Shown: positions 8,570-18,015, counted from the first letter of the stretch. The stretch is 52,578 nt of DNA from Myxococcus llanfairpwllgwyngyllgogerychwyrndrobwllllantysiliogogogochensis (GCF_006636215.1 NZ_VIFM01000054.1:1-52578); one strand, 5' to 3'. Translations and numbers: made by a program. Notes: a model not told the origin generated them from the sequence alone.

Positions 8570-10852
8570 ATGCCTCAATGGAGCAATCACAGACGCCGAG
8601 CGTGGTGGAGCGCCCTTTCGCTGGCGATGTTTCTAAGCACGGGCTGCGGCGACCCTCCGCCCGCCTCCGTGCCGGAAGACGCCCCGGAGGTGGACCTCGG
8701 GGTGGAGCTGGAAGGAGCCTTCATCTCCATCCCCCGGGAGATGAGCGCGGAGCAGCGGGCGACGATTTCCCAGCGGCTCGACGGCGTGGTGGACAACGCG
8801 GGGGCCAGCTTCTACCTGGCCATCCGGCGCGGTGAGCTGAAGCAGAAGTGGTTCCTCACCGCGTTCACCAAGCAGTGGCACCCGGGCGGCGTCGGCGAGT
8901 TCGCGGGCGAGGTGCTGGGCAGCCAGGTGGTGAGCTTCGAGGAGCAGAACGGCAAGCTCTTCGTCTTCGACGTCGACCGACGCAAGGTCATGAGCGACGT
9001 GTTCGACCCGCAGGTGCTGGTGGATGCGTACCCCATCGTCACGGACCATCGCGCCTTCAACCGTCTGCCGGGCGCGAGCCAGTATGTGCTCATCGACCCC
9101 TCGGAGGGGCTCAACCGCTACGGCGTGGTGGGTGACAGGCTGGGGGTGAACACCATCCACTTCCAGGTGGAGCTGAGCTTCGCGCAGCGCTTCCGGCGGC
9201 TCGCCGATGGGGTCGCCTTCGAGCAGGTCTTCACGGGCTACTCGGACCTGCCCTACGAGTGGGCGTCCTACTACAACGAGGACAACGCCTTCCGGGCCGC
9301 GGGCACCCTGAGCATCTCCCTGCGCCGATACGCGGAGGGGCCGGGCTACACGCCCACGCCGCTGCCGCCTCGGGAGCACTACTTCCGCAGCGCCCGGAGC
9401 ATCGTTCCGAACACGACGGTGGAGGAGATTCGCCAGGTGGCCGTGAAGTGGAACGTCTACCCGGGCATGACACCCATCCGCTGGCACATCATGGACACCG
9501 TGCTCGCGGCGCAGCAGGACCCGCGCCTCCAGGGATATGACGTCGTGGGCGCGATGAAGCGCGGCATCGAGGGCTGGAATGCCGTGTTCGGCTTCAAGGT
9601 GTTCGAGGCCGTCGTCGGGGGCGGCATGCGGGATTTCGCCGACGATGACCGCAACGTCGTCATCGTCGACACGGACGAGCTGATGCCCCTGGCCTTCGCG
9701 AACTGGCGCAGCAACCCCGACACCGGCGAGATTCGGGGCGCGAGCGTCTACTACTCGCTGAGCTGGATGCTCAACGGGCTGTTCTATTACGACGAGGACA
9801 CGGCCCTGGTGCCTCCCGTGCCAGACACGCGGCCGGAGGACTCCCTGCGACTGACCTGGGGCGGCCTGTCGGGCGGTGACTCCTGTGGAATGCGCGCACC
9901 GGACCCACGCGAGGCGCGCGCACGCGTCCAGGCGGAGGCCCACGGGCGGCTGGCGGGGCTGACGAAGAAGCAGAAGGTGGAGCGCTACATCACCGGTATC
10001 ATCCTGCATGAGGTGGGGCACACGCTGGGCCTGCGCCACAACTTCTCCGGCTCCCGCGTCAACGACGGAAGTCCCACGTCCCTCGCCTCCTCATCGGTGA
10101 TGGACTACCTGGACCCCGTGGACATGGCGCTGATGGGCGCCCCGGGCAGCTATGACACGAGCGCGGTGCGCTACCTCTACGGCCTGTCGTCGACGCTGCC
10201 CACGGAGCCGTTCTGCTCGGATGACGACCGGCGCACGGACCCGTACTGCATGACGTATGACCGCTTCGCGGACTCCCTCGCGCAGTGGCACGGCCCGGTG
10301 TTCCAGCGACATGAGGACTACCTGCTGAACAGCCCGCTCTCCTGGGAGCGACTGCAGGGGTACTTCAACCGCTCCTCGTCTCCCTACCTGGGGTTCGTGC
10401 GCGTCGCGGACCCGCCGACGCAGGTGCTGGCCTACGACCTCCTCATGGCGAAGCTGCGTCCGCCGCTCGTGATTCCCCCGGGGGCCCGGCCCGACTATCC
10501 GGCCCGCGCGGATGAACTCACGCGGCGCATCTTCCAGCGCCTGTACCTGGACCCGGCGACGGACCGGGGCTACTTCACCTCGAACCCCGCGCTGACGCCC
10601 GCGCTGTTGACGCCCATGCTCGCCGACATCGAGGCCATCATCCTCAACACGGATGGGGTGCGCGGGTACGCCGCGCGCCGCACCCTGGTGGATGTGCTCA
10701 AGGCCCAGCAGTCGCTGCCCGCGTACCTGCTGCTGCGCGAGCTGCGTGACACGCTCACCATCGGGCTCCCGTCGCTGCCCGAGGCCGACCGGGTCCAGAC
10801 GGAGGACCTGGTGAACCGCATCTCCGCGGCCGTGTCCCCGTACTACCGCTGA
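8570..10852 (+). CDS. Metzincin-type zinc protease lipoprotein (DUF4953-like)
   Basis: A 760-residue exported protein. The N-terminus (RRRAWWSALSLAMFLSTGCGD) is a lipoprotein signal. The zinc site HEVGHTLGLRHNF, near residues 480-492, is the metzincin HExxHxxGxxH signature; the downstream SSVMDYLDP supplies the Met-turn. The long N-terminal region (PREHYFRSARSIVPNT and WNAVFGFKVFEAV motifs) fits the DUF5117/DUF4953 zinc-dependent protease family, which is often large and outer-membrane associated. The ATG at 8570 has GGAG upstream and starts just before the signal; an in-frame start at 8519 is possible. Likely role: extracellular or surface proteolysis. Confidence 0.88.
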   Translation: MPQWSNHRRRAWWSALSLAMFLSTGCGDPPPASVPEDAPEVDLGVELEGAFISIPREMSAEQRATISQRLDGVVDNAGASFYLAIRRGELKQKWFLTAFTKQWHPGGVGEFAGEVLGSQVVSFEEQNGKLFVFDVDRRKVMSDVFDPQVLVDAYPIVTDHRAFNRLPGASQYVLIDPSEGLNRYGVVGDRLGVNTIHFQVELSFAQRFRRLADGVAFEQVFTGYSDLPYEWASYYNEDNAFRAAGTLSISLRRYAEGPGYTPTPLPPREHYFRSARSIVPNTTVEEIRQVAVKWNVYPGMTPIRWHIMDTVLAAQQDPRLQGYDVVGAMKRGIEGWNAVFGFKVFEAVVGGGMRDFADDDRNVVIVDTDELMPLAFANWRSNPDTGEIRGASVYYSLSWMLNGLFYYDEDTALVPPVPDTRPEDSLRLTWGGLSGGDSCGMRAPDPREARARVQAEAHGRLAGLTKKQKVERYITGIILHEVGHTLGLRHNFSGSRVNDGSPTSLASSSVMDYLDPVDMALMGAPGSYDTSAVRYLYGLSSTLPTEPFCSDDDRRTDPYCMTYDRFADSLAQWHGPVFQRHEDYLLNSPLSWERLQGYFNRSSSPYLGFVRVADPPTQVLAYDLLMAKLRPPLVIPPGARPDYPARADELTRRIFQRLYLDPATDRGYFTSNPALTPALLTPMLADIEAIILNTDGVRGYAARRTLVDVLKAQQSLPAYLLLRELRDTLTIGLPSLPEADRVQTEDLVNRISAAVSPYYR

Positions 10853-10862
10853 CAGGTGGCGC

Positions 10863-10897
10863 GAGCCCGGCGAGGGGCGTGTCCTCCCGTCGGGCTC
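10863..10897. terminator. Bidirectional terminator-like hairpin
   Basis: Arms GAGCCCG and CGGGCTC pair perfectly, with further pairing inside. It lies between the convergent protease (ends 10852) and histidine kinase (ends 10907), where a shared terminator is expected. It has no T-run, as is usual in high-GC genomes. Confidence 0.55.
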
Positions 10898-10906
10898 GGC
10901 TCCCAC

Positions 10907-12877
10907 TCAGGGCGCGAGCGGCCCGGTGGGCTCCGTCGGGGGCGGGGGTGGCAGCGGCGTGCCGGGGACCGGTCCGGCGCGAGGCAACACCACGATGAAG
11001 GTGGTGCCCTGACCGGGGTGGCTCTCCAGGAAGATGCGTCCGCCATGTGCCTCGACGAGCTGGCGGGTGATGAACAGCCCCAGGCCCAGACCGCCGTAAT
11101 GGCGGCTGGACACCGCGCGCTCGAAGCGGTCGAACACGCGCGCCGCGTCCTCGGGCGCGATGCCGATGCCCCGGTCCCTCACCTCCAGTCGGGCCTCCGC
11201 CTCGTCCCCGAGCACGCGCACCTCCACCGGTGCGCCGTGTCCGTATTTGAGCGCGTTGGACAATAGATTGGTGATGACCTGCTCCAGCCGCAGCCGGTCC
11301 CACCGGCCCGTCACCGGCTCGGGCGTGTCCACGTCCAGGCGCACGTTCATCGTCTGCGCCTCCGCCTCGAAGCGGTGCACCAGCTCACGCACCAGCTCTC
11401 CCAGCTCCAGTGACTCCAACTGGAGCTCCAGCTTGCCGCTCGACAGCCGCGACACGTCCAACAGGCTGTCCACCAGCTTGGTGAGTCGGGTCGTCTGCCG
11501 CTCGCAGGTCTCCACGCCGCGCTCCAGGCGCACCGTGTCCACCGGCTCGCCCTGGTGGAGCTGTCGGAAGAGGAGCTGGAGCTGGAGCTTCAGGGACGTC
11601 AGCGGCGTGCGCAGCTCGTGCGCGGCGACGCTGAGGAACTCGTCGCGCACCCGCACCGCCGCTCGGGCCTCGCTCGCCAGTCGTCGCTGCTCGGCGCTGG
11701 CGCGCTCCGCGCTGGCCCTCGCGTTCACCTGGGCGCGCGTGACGAGGAACACCAGCAGCGACATCAGCAGCCCCCCGCCCGCCACCGTGGCTGGGTGGCT
11801 GGAGCGCGTCCCCTCGAAGAAGGCGGACCGTGTGGTGAAGACCAGCGTCCAGGGTGTTCCCGCCACCAGCACGGTGAGCTGCTCACGGAGCAGGCCGCGC
11901 CCCTTCGGGGTCTGCTCGGAGCGCGAGGTGTAGAGCAGGTCCGTCGCGCGGGTGCCGCCCCCATCATAGATGGTCAGGTCAATGGTGGACTGGAAGCCGG
12001 GGAAGCGCAGGCCCTCCACCAGGTCCCTCATGCGGAAGGCGCCGAACACGAAGCCCTGAATCTGGGCGCGGCGTGCTTCGGGTGTCGAGGGCTCGGGCTC
12101 CTCGTAGAGCGGCACGTAGAGCAGGAAGCCCACCTGTCGGTCTGGTGCGCTCTTCGGCTCCGACACCAGCCTCACCTTGCCAGAGGCCGCGGGCAGCCCC
12201 GTCTCCAGCGCGCGCTGGAGGGCCGCGTGACGCACGGGCTCGGACGCGATGTCGAAGCCGAACGCGCGAGCGTTGTTCCCGTCGAAGGGCTCCACCATGG
12301 TGATGACGGCGTGGTCCTGCCGCACGATGCGGGGACGGACGCGATAGTCGGGAAAGCCCTCGGCGCGCATCTCGGCCTCGTGCCGTGGAAGGTCCTCCTC
12401 GCGAAGCCACTGGGCGAAGCCGATGCTCTGGATGCCAGGAAAACGCCGCCGGGCCTCCAGGCTCGCGGTGTACGCGCGGAACTCCCGCCGCTCCACCTCC
12501 TGGCTGCCGCTGAACACCCCGCGCGTGCCCAGCAACATGGCCTGGTACATGTCCATGCGTTGCAGGAGCGCCACGCTGCCGTCGGTGACGGCGTTCTCGA
12601 AGAGCTGCTCCCGGCGCAGGTCCACGCCGCGCTGGACGTAGGCCGTGGCCCCCGCGGTGATGAGCAGCCCCGTCAGCAGGGCGCCATACGCGGCCGCGTT
12701 GCGGCGCAGGTGGGAGAGGAGGGGGGGCGACACGGCTTCGCGGAAGCAGGACCGGAGGGAGGTTGCCGGGGAAGGGGCCGGGAGAACGACGACGCGAGCT
12801 TCGAGTGCGCGGCGGCCCCCTTCAAGCCGTCCCCACCCGCGCGTGTCCTCCAGGAGAAACGTCCGGGGCCGAAACAC
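10907..12877 (-). CDS. CHASE-domain sensor histidine kinase
   Basis: A 656-residue membrane histidine kinase. One transmembrane helix near residues 65-85 (AAYGALLTGLLITAGATAYVQ) is followed by an extracytoplasmic CHASE ligand-sensing domain (FPGIQSIGFAQWL, then the region ending QSTIDLTIYDGG), and a second helix near 340-365. The cytoplasmic part has a HisKA domain with the phospho-accepting His in SVAAHELRTPLTSL (about residue 421), then HATPase_c with N box (NLLSNALKYG), G1 box (DRGIGIAPED) and G2 box (GGLGLGLFITRQL). No receiver domain is attached, so a separate regulator is needed. The start may be the GTG at 12733, just before the first helix. It is divergent from crtI with 67 bp between. 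Confidence 0.92.
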   Translation of the reverse strand: MFRPRTFLLEDTRGWGRLEGGRRALEARVVVLPAPSPATSLRSCFREAVSPPLLSHLRRNAAAYGALLTGLLITAGATAYVQRGVDLRREQLFENAVTDGSVALLQRMDMYQAMLLGTRGVFSGSQEVERREFRAYTASLEARRRFPGIQSIGFAQWLREEDLPRHEAEMRAEGFPDYRVRPRIVRQDHAVITMVEPFDGNNARAFGFDIASEPVRHAALQRALETGLPAASGKVRLVSEPKSAPDRQVGFLLYVPLYEEPEPSTPEARRAQIQGFVFGAFRMRDLVEGLRFPGFQSTIDLTIYDGGGTRATDLLYTSRSEQTPKGRGLLREQLTVLVAGTPWTLVFTTRSAFFEGTRSSHPATVAGGGLLMSLLVFLVTRAQVNARASAERASAEQRRLASEARAAVRVRDEFLSVAAHELRTPLTSLKLQLQLLFRQLHQGEPVDTVRLERGVETCERQTTRLTKLVDSLLDVSRLSSGKLELQLESLELGELVRELVHRFEAEAQTMNVRLDVDTPEPVTGRWDRLRLEQVITNLLSNALKYGHGAPVEVRVLGDEAEARLEVRDRGIGIAPEDAARVFDRFERAVSSRHYGGLGLGLFITRQLVEAHGGRIFLESHPGQGTTFIVVLPRAGPVPGTPLPPPPPTEPTGPLAP

Positions 12878-12944
12878 AATCCCCGCCCGCCCGTTCGCAC
12901 CACGGACACTGCAACGGCTGCTCGCTCAGGGCATTCTAGGAGCC

Positions 12945-14546
12945 ATGGTGCGTCACGTCATCGTCGTGGGAGCGGGACCGGGTGGGCTGTCCGCCGCCAT
13001 CAACCTGGCCGGCCAGGGCTTTCGAGTCACGGTGGTGGAGAAGGACCCGGTGCCCGGCGGGCGGATGAAGGGCCTGACGCTCGGACCGCAGGGCGAGTAT
13101 TCGCTCGATACTGGTCCTTCCATCCTCCAGCTCCCCGGTGTGTTGGAGCGCATCTTCGAGCGGGCGGGCCGGCGGTTGGCGGACTACGTGAAGCTGGTCC
13201 CCCTGGACGTCAACACGCGGGTGCACTTCTGGGATGGCACCCACCTGGACACCAGCCGACACCCGGAGCGCATGGAGGCGGAGGTCGCCCGCTTCGGTCC
13301 GGAGCAGGCCGCGGCGATGCGCCGGTGGTTGGCGGAAGGGAGGGAGAAGTACGGCGTCGCGTACGAGAAGTTCATCTGCACGCACGCGGGAAGCCTGGGT
13401 TACTACGCCCCCTGGCGTCTGGCGCCCACGCTGCGCTTCAAGCCCTGGCAGACGCTGTACCGGCACCTGGACTCGTTCTTCCATGACGACCGGCTGACGT
13501 ACGCGCTGGCGTATCCGTCGAAGTACCTGGGCCTGCACCCGACGACGTGTTCGTCGGTGTTCAGCGTGATTCCCTTCCTGGAGTTGGCCTTCGGGGTGTG
13601 GCACGTCGACGGCGGCTTCCGAGAGCTGGCGCGAGGGATGATGCGGTGCGCGCAAGATTTGGGCGCGACGTTCCGCATGGGCGCGCCGGTGGAGCGCGTG
13701 CGCGTGGAGGCGGGGCGCGTGGTGGGCGTGACGCTGGTGGGGGGCGAGGTGCTGGACGCGGACGCGGTGGTGATGAACGCGGACCTGCCGTATGCGGCGA
13801 CGAAGCTGGTGCCCGCCGAGGCGCGCGAGGGCTCGCGGCTGACGGACGCGGCGCTGGAGAAGGCGAAGTACTCGTGCAGCACGTTCATGGCGTATTACGG
13901 GCTGGACACGCGCTACGAGGACCTGCCGCACCACCTCATCTATCTCTCGGAGGCGGCGCGGCGCACGGACCGGGACGCGCTGGAGGACCGGAGCGTCGAC
14001 GTGGACGACCCGCCCTTCTACGTGTGCAACCCGTGTGTGACGGACCCGTCCGGCGCGCCGAAGGGGCACTCCACGCTCTACGTGCTCGTGCCCACGCCCA
14101 ACACGGCGCGGCCCGTGGACTGGGCGAAGACGGAGGCCACGTTGCGCGAGCGCATTCCAGACATGCTCGCGAAGGTGGGGCTGAAGGGCGTGCGTGAGCA
14201 CATTCGCGAGGAGCGCTACTTCACGGCGGAGACCTGGCGGGATGACTTCAACGTGTTCCGGGGCGCGGTCTTCAATCTCTCTCATACATGGATGCAATTG
14301 GGGCCGCTGCGGCCCCGGGTGAAGAGTCCGGACGTGGAGGGCTTGTTCTGGGTGGGTGGGGGCACGCATCCGGGCAGCGGGCTGCTCACCATCATGGAGA
14401 GCGCCAACATCGCCGCGGACTACCTCAACCGCGAGGCGGGCCAAGGGCCGCTGCCGGGTTGGCCGTACGTGCCGCCGTTGGACGACGCGAAGCGGGAGGC
14501 GGCGGGCCCGTCGTCGATGCAGGCGCCCCGGGCGCGCGCTGGCTGA
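12945..14546 (+). CDS. crtI: Phytoene desaturase, CarC/CrtIb type
   Basis: A 533-residue FAD-dependent desaturase that introduces double bonds into phytoene in carotenoid synthesis. The N-terminal dinucleotide fold reads VIVVGAGPGGLSAAINLAGQ; the C-terminal bacterial-desaturase signature reads FWVGGGTHPGSGLLTIMES. As I recall the family, long internal blocks (HTWMQLGPLRPRVKS; NTRVHFWDGTHLDT) are almost those of Myxococcus xanthus CarC, which also stands apart from the main carotenoid cluster and is light-induced there. The ATG at 12945 has TAGGAG directly upstream. No other carotenoid gene is in the window. A hairpin follows the stop. Confidence 0.95.
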   Translation: MVRHVIVVGAGPGGLSAAINLAGQGFRVTVVEKDPVPGGRMKGLTLGPQGEYSLDTGPSILQLPGVLERIFERAGRRLADYVKLVPLDVNTRVHFWDGTHLDTSRHPERMEAEVARFGPEQAAAMRRWLAEGREKYGVAYEKFICTHAGSLGYYAPWRLAPTLRFKPWQTLYRHLDSFFHDDRLTYALAYPSKYLGLHPTTCSSVFSVIPFLELAFGVWHVDGGFRELARGMMRCAQDLGATFRMGAPVERVRVEAGRVVGVTLVGGEVLDADAVVMNADLPYAATKLVPAEAREGSRLTDAALEKAKYSCSTFMAYYGLDTRYEDLPHHLIYLSEAARRTDRDALEDRSVDVDDPPFYVCNPCVTDPSGAPKGHSTLYVLVPTPNTARPVDWAKTEATLRERIPDMLAKVGLKGVREHIREERYFTAETWRDDFNVFRGAVFNLSHTWMQLGPLRPRVKSPDVEGLFWVGGGTHPGSGLLTIMESANIAADYLNREAGQGPLPGWPYVPPLDDAKREAAGPSSMQAPRARAG

Positions 14547-14554
14547 GCTTCCTT

Positions 14555-14576
14555 CCCCTCCATGCGAACGGAGGGG
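14555..14576 (+). terminator. Terminator-like hairpin after crtI
   Basis: Perfect 7-bp arms CCCCTCC and GGAGGGG with an eight-base loop, starting 9 bp after the crtI stop codon. No T-run is present. Confidence 0.5.
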
Positions 14577-14640
14577 GTCCCTCGCGTGTGGGGCGTGACG
14601 GATGCGAAGCTGTCACCCTGTCCGTGGAGGTCGCGAGCGT

Positions 14641-15498
14641 ATGCCCTTCTTCATCCCGTTGGCGGTGGGTGGCCTGGTGCTGACGGCGCTGGGGCTCGGC
14701 GTGAAGCGGGTCCTGGATGAGGGCCTCGTGGGGGCGCCGGAGCCGCCGGAGGTCCGGGCGGCTCGTGAGCGGCACGCGGTGGCGTTGGGCTCGCTCAAGT
14801 CGACCCGGCTGCGCGTGCGCGCGGGGATGACCTCGCTGGGCGAGCGGCAGGTGAAGGCGAAGGCGGAGGTGGTGGAGCCGCTGCGTGGGCTGCTGGCGCG
14901 CCTGGAGCGGTGGGAGCATGCGAGGCGGGAGGATGTCCTTCCGGCCGAGGCCCTGGCCGCGTTGGAGGCGCTGCCCGCCGAGCCCGTGTCGCGAGCGGCG
15001 CGGCGTGCGTGGCCGCTGTTCGGTTCAGGGGCGACGGCGCCGCTGGAGCTGGTGCCCGTGCTCGAGTGGTTGGAGCGGGGCTGGTTGCAGGAGGACGCGG
15101 TGCCGGTGGTGGTGGATGGGGTGTCGCTATTCCACGCCGCGGCGCCCTGGGCCGCATCGCCCGCGCCGGACACGGTGGAGGCGCGTGTGCGGTGTCTGGA
15201 GGACTGCGTGGCGACGCTGACGCGGGCCACGGACTTCCTGGAGGCGCTGCTCGCGCGACTGGCCGCGCTCGACGCGCGGGTGGGAGCGCTCCAGGGGCGC
15301 GCGGAGGTTCAGCTGACGTACCTGGATGCGGCCAGCTTCGAGGAGGGCGGCGAGGAGCCTCGTGAGCGGCTCTCTCGCCTGGGTGTGCTCGCGGGACAGT
15401 TGATGGTGCTGCTGCGCGCGCCAGTGCTGACGTTGGATGGGCACCTCGCGCCGGAGCCTCCGGTGTCAGTGGAGGAAGCGACGCCGGCTCAGACGTAG
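14641..15498 (+). CDS. Membrane-anchored helical protein, function unknown
   Basis: A 285-residue protein. One N-terminal transmembrane helix (FFIPLAVGGLVLTALGLGV) is followed by a long, mostly helical, Ala/Leu/Arg/Glu-rich cytoplasmic or periplasmic region with no catalytic motif, partly coiled-coil-like (for example REDVLPAEALAALEALPAE). The ATG at 14641 has GGAGG about 11 nt upstream. The last residues (PVSVEEATPAQT) are encoded in the first unit of the tandem repeat that follows, so its 3' end is part of an expanded junction. The family is not recognised. Confidence 0.65.
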   Translation: MPFFIPLAVGGLVLTALGLGVKRVLDEGLVGAPEPPEVRAARERHAVALGSLKSTRLRVRAGMTSLGERQVKAKAEVVEPLRGLLARLERWEHARREDVLPAEALAALEALPAEPVSRAARRAWPLFGSGATAPLELVPVLEWLERGWLQEDAVPVVVDGVSLFHAAAPWAASPAPDTVEARVRCLEDCVATLTRATDFLEALLARLAALDARVGALQGRAEVQLTYLDAASFEEGGEEPRERLSRLGVLAGQLMVLLRAPVLTLDGHLAPEPPVSVEEATPAQT

Positions 15499-15795
15499 CG
15501 CCGCGCACTGGGCGGAGGCCTTCGCCGGGCCTTCGGTGTCAGCGGAGGAAGCGACGCTGGCTCAGACGTCACGATGCGCTGGGCGGAGGCCCGCGCCCGA
15601 GCTTCCGGTGTCAGCGGAGGAAGCGCCACCAGCTCAGACGTCACGATGCGCTGGGCGGAGGCCCGCGTCGGAGGCTCCGGTGTCAGCGGAGGAACAGGCG
15701 CGGGCTCAGACGTAGCGCCGCGCACTGGACGGAGGCTCGCGCCCGAGCCTCCGGTGTCAGCGGAGGAAGCGACGCTGCTTCAGACGTAGCGCTGC
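15462..15795. repeat. Five-copy ~72-bp tandem repeat spanning a convergent gene junction
   Basis: Units begin at 15462, 15535, 15607, 15679 and 15753 (lengths 73, 72, 72, 74 and a partial ~43 bp), each opening with GGTGTCAGYGGAGGAA. Unit 1 holds the stop of the + gene (TAG, 15496-15498); unit 5 holds the stop of the - gene (15780-15782). Every unit keeps a CAGACGT core. In units 1, 4 and 5 the core reads CAGACGTAGCGC, which is at once the + stop and, on the - strand, the codons RYV-stop. Units 2 and 3 have TCACG in place of TAGCG. Confidence 0.92.
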
Positions 15796-17555
15796 GCGAG
15801 CTGGGACACCTGTCCCGTCGCATGCGTGACGGCGACGGCGGCCTGCTGCGTGGTGTCCAGGTGGCGCAGTGTGTCCGTCGTGAGTTCGTCCAGTTCGCGC
15901 ACGGCGGCGAAGAGCTGGTCCACGCCCTGGTGCTGCTGGGCCACCGCCTCGGCGATCTGCCGCACTGCGGACGCGGACTCGCGGGACAGCGTGGCCAGTT
16001 CGCGCAGCCGCTCGCCACTGGTGCGCAGCGGCGTCAGCGCCGTCTCCACACCCGCGGCGCCCCGGTCCGTCATCTCCGTCGCCTGGGTTGCGGCCGAGGC
16101 CATCGTCTCCAACAAGCCTCGCACCTGATTGGTGGCCTGGACGGACTGGTCCGCCAGCTCGCGCATCTGCCGCGCCACCACGCCAAAGCCCTTGCCGTGC
16201 TCACCCGCGCGCGTGGCTTCAATGGCCGCGTTGATGGCCAGCATGTGCGACTGGTCCGCCAGCGCCTTCACCACTTCCGACACGCGACCCACCTCGCGGG
16301 CGCGCTGCCCCAGGTCCTGCATCTGCTCATGCAGCCCGTCGGCGATTTCGCGGATGGAGGCGAGGCCCTTCTCGGTGCCGAGCAGGGACTCCTCGCCCAG
16401 CCGGCCCACGGCGGCGGCGCGCTCGGCGACCTGGAGGATGCTGGTGGCGCGCGAGGCCGCCACATGCGACGCCTGCTGGATTTCCTGCGCGGTGGCGCGC
16501 GCCTGATGCAGCGCCGCGGCCTGTCGCGACAACGTCTGGTTCTGCTGGCTGCTGGCCTCCGACAACCGGTTGCCCGCCTGGGCCAGGTCCCCGGCCGACG
16601 AGCGCAGCGAACGAGGCAGTTCCTGGAGCCGCTGATAGAGCTGCCACGTCGTCGCCGCCAGGTCACCCAGCTCGTCCGTGGACACCCAGCGCGGCGGCGC
16701 GGCGCGGCCTTCCACCAACGCCTCCAGCGACGCACCAACCGCCCGCGAGCCCTTGGCGAGCCTGCGCGCGGCCCACGCCGCCGTGAGGATGGAACCCAGC
16801 GCGGCATAACCGCCGAACATGATGACCGGCAGCACCAGGTCGCGCTGCAGCGGCGCCACGGTGGCGCGCACGCGGTCGGCCGACGCGGCCTGTCCTCGTG
16901 ACTCGATGTCGGCCGCCAGCGCGCCCATCTCCCGCTCCAGCCTCAGGTGCAGGGTGACGATGCTCGTCAGACAGGTGACGAGCAGCGCGGACACGACGGT
17001 GGCCGGAAGCAGCCACAGCTGCCTCGGCGCGAAGCCCTCGCCCGCGGGCCGGGCACTCGGCGCGCGCTGGTACGCCTCCAGCACGGTGGGCATCAGCATC
17101 TGCTCATAGAGCATGTACAGGAGCGGGCTGCTGAACAGCCCCGCGCTCACCGCCACCGCCACGCCCACCGGCACCACCGACATGGGCCTGTCCAACAGCA
17201 ACGCCACGCCGCCGTTGAAGAGCACCCCTCCAATGAACCACGACACCATCGACTCGCCGAACGCCAGCGTCGAAGGGATGCGGATCAGCCGCTCCACGCG
17301 CAGCTTCCCCTGCGAGGCCATGGCGCGCTTCAGGAGCCACGGAATCACAAGCACCGGCTGCGCCACCGCGCACAACCCCAACACCAGCGGCGTGATGACT
17401 CCCAGGAGGATGCGCGTCGCGCGCGGCCCTTCCAGTGAGAGCAATTGCATGTCCACGTAGAGGGCCGGACAGAAGGCCACCGTCGTGATGAGGGACCGCA
17501 GCAGGTACATCCGCCGGAACAGCGCGCCAGGGGTCGGAAGCGGAGGAGTAGACAT
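15780..17555 (-). CDS. Methyl-accepting chemotaxis-like protein with polytopic N-terminus
   Basis: A 591-residue signalling protein. About six hydrophobic segments occupy residues 15-270 (for example LLGVITPLVLGLCAVAQPVL and YAALGSILTAAWAA), followed by a HAMP-like linker (VSTDELGDLAATTWQL) and a long MCP coiled coil. The kinase-control hairpin tip is clear: ADQSHMLAINAAIEATRAGE then GKGFGVVARQMRELADQS, which contacts CheA/CheW. It lacks the usual two-helix periplasmic sensor, so it may sense a membrane state. The ATG at 17555 is chosen because homology starts there, though its Shine-Dalgarno is weak. Its last codons (QRYV) lie in unit 5 of the tandem repeat. Confidence 0.88.
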   Translation of the reverse strand: MSTPPLPTPGALFRRMYLLRSLITTVAFCPALYVDMQLLSLEGPRATRILLGVITPLVLGLCAVAQPVLVIPWLLKRAMASQGKLRVERLIRIPSTLAFGESMVSWFIGGVLFNGGVALLLDRPMSVVPVGVAVAVSAGLFSSPLLYMLYEQMLMPTVLEAYQRAPSARPAGEGFAPRQLWLLPATVVSALLVTCLTSIVTLHLRLEREMGALAADIESRGQAASADRVRATVAPLQRDLVLPVIMFGGYAALGSILTAAWAARRLAKGSRAVGASLEALVEGRAAPPRWVSTDELGDLAATTWQLYQRLQELPRSLRSSAGDLAQAGNRLSEASSQQNQTLSRQAAALHQARATAQEIQQASHVAASRATSILQVAERAAAVGRLGEESLLGTEKGLASIREIADGLHEQMQDLGQRAREVGRVSEVVKALADQSHMLAINAAIEATRAGEHGKGFGVVARQMRELADQSVQATNQVRGLLETMASAATQATEMTDRGAAGVETALTPLRTSGERLRELATLSRESASAVRQIAEAVAQQHQGVDQLFAAVRELDELTTDTLRHLDTTQQAAVAVTHATGQVSQLAQRYV

Positions 17556-18015
17556 CGGGAAGCAGTGACTCCGGGGTGGCAGTGACCTCAGCGTGCGGGC
17601 CGGCGCGCCTTGCGTCAATGTCCCGTTTCAGCCTGAGAGAAGGATTCCAACCAGGCAGCGTGTCTGCATGGTCGTCAGCACCGGCGCAGGACCCTACCTC
17701 CTGTCTGTCTGCATGTCAGGCAATTCAAGGAAAATTATGGGATTACCACCCCCTGCTCCGAGGCGCGGGTGGCGCGTGGGCCGCTCCACGCGGAGCTCCT
17801 GGCGCGTGCGAGGCAGGAGGCTGACACCGGCACCTACATCAACGAGCGGGCCTCCCGTTGCTGGGCGAAGTGGGCTCCCGGGCGGGCCGATGCGCCTCCG
17901 CCGTTGATGCTCCCAGGGCAGGCGAGCGTCGTCGCGCCGCCTGCATGCCACCCGGCGCGTGTTCACACTCTCACCACAACGGCTCTCAGGAGCTCAAAGC
18001 CAAAGGAGATGCGTC
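17556..18015. other. Intergenic region before csbD-like gene
   Basis: About 460 bp with no convincing gene. It holds an AT-richer pocket around 17710-17745 and reads GC-rich elsewhere. It must contain the promoters for the leftward chemotaxis-like gene and the rightward CsbD-like gene, but I cannot place them. Confidence 0.4.

Noticed and set aside
12936..14444. Long open frame on the minus strand opposite crtI
   Set aside because: It is the antisense of a clearly recognised phytoene desaturase, and its His/Arg/Pro-rich translation has no domain. The same holds for long frames opposite atpD (33674-35347), atpG (31824-33362) and cydA (42043-43968). High GC keeps such frames open.
15462..15795. 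Possible CRISPR array or coding repeats
   Set aside because: Units are contiguous with no unique spacers, and they are derived from the two flanking gene ends.
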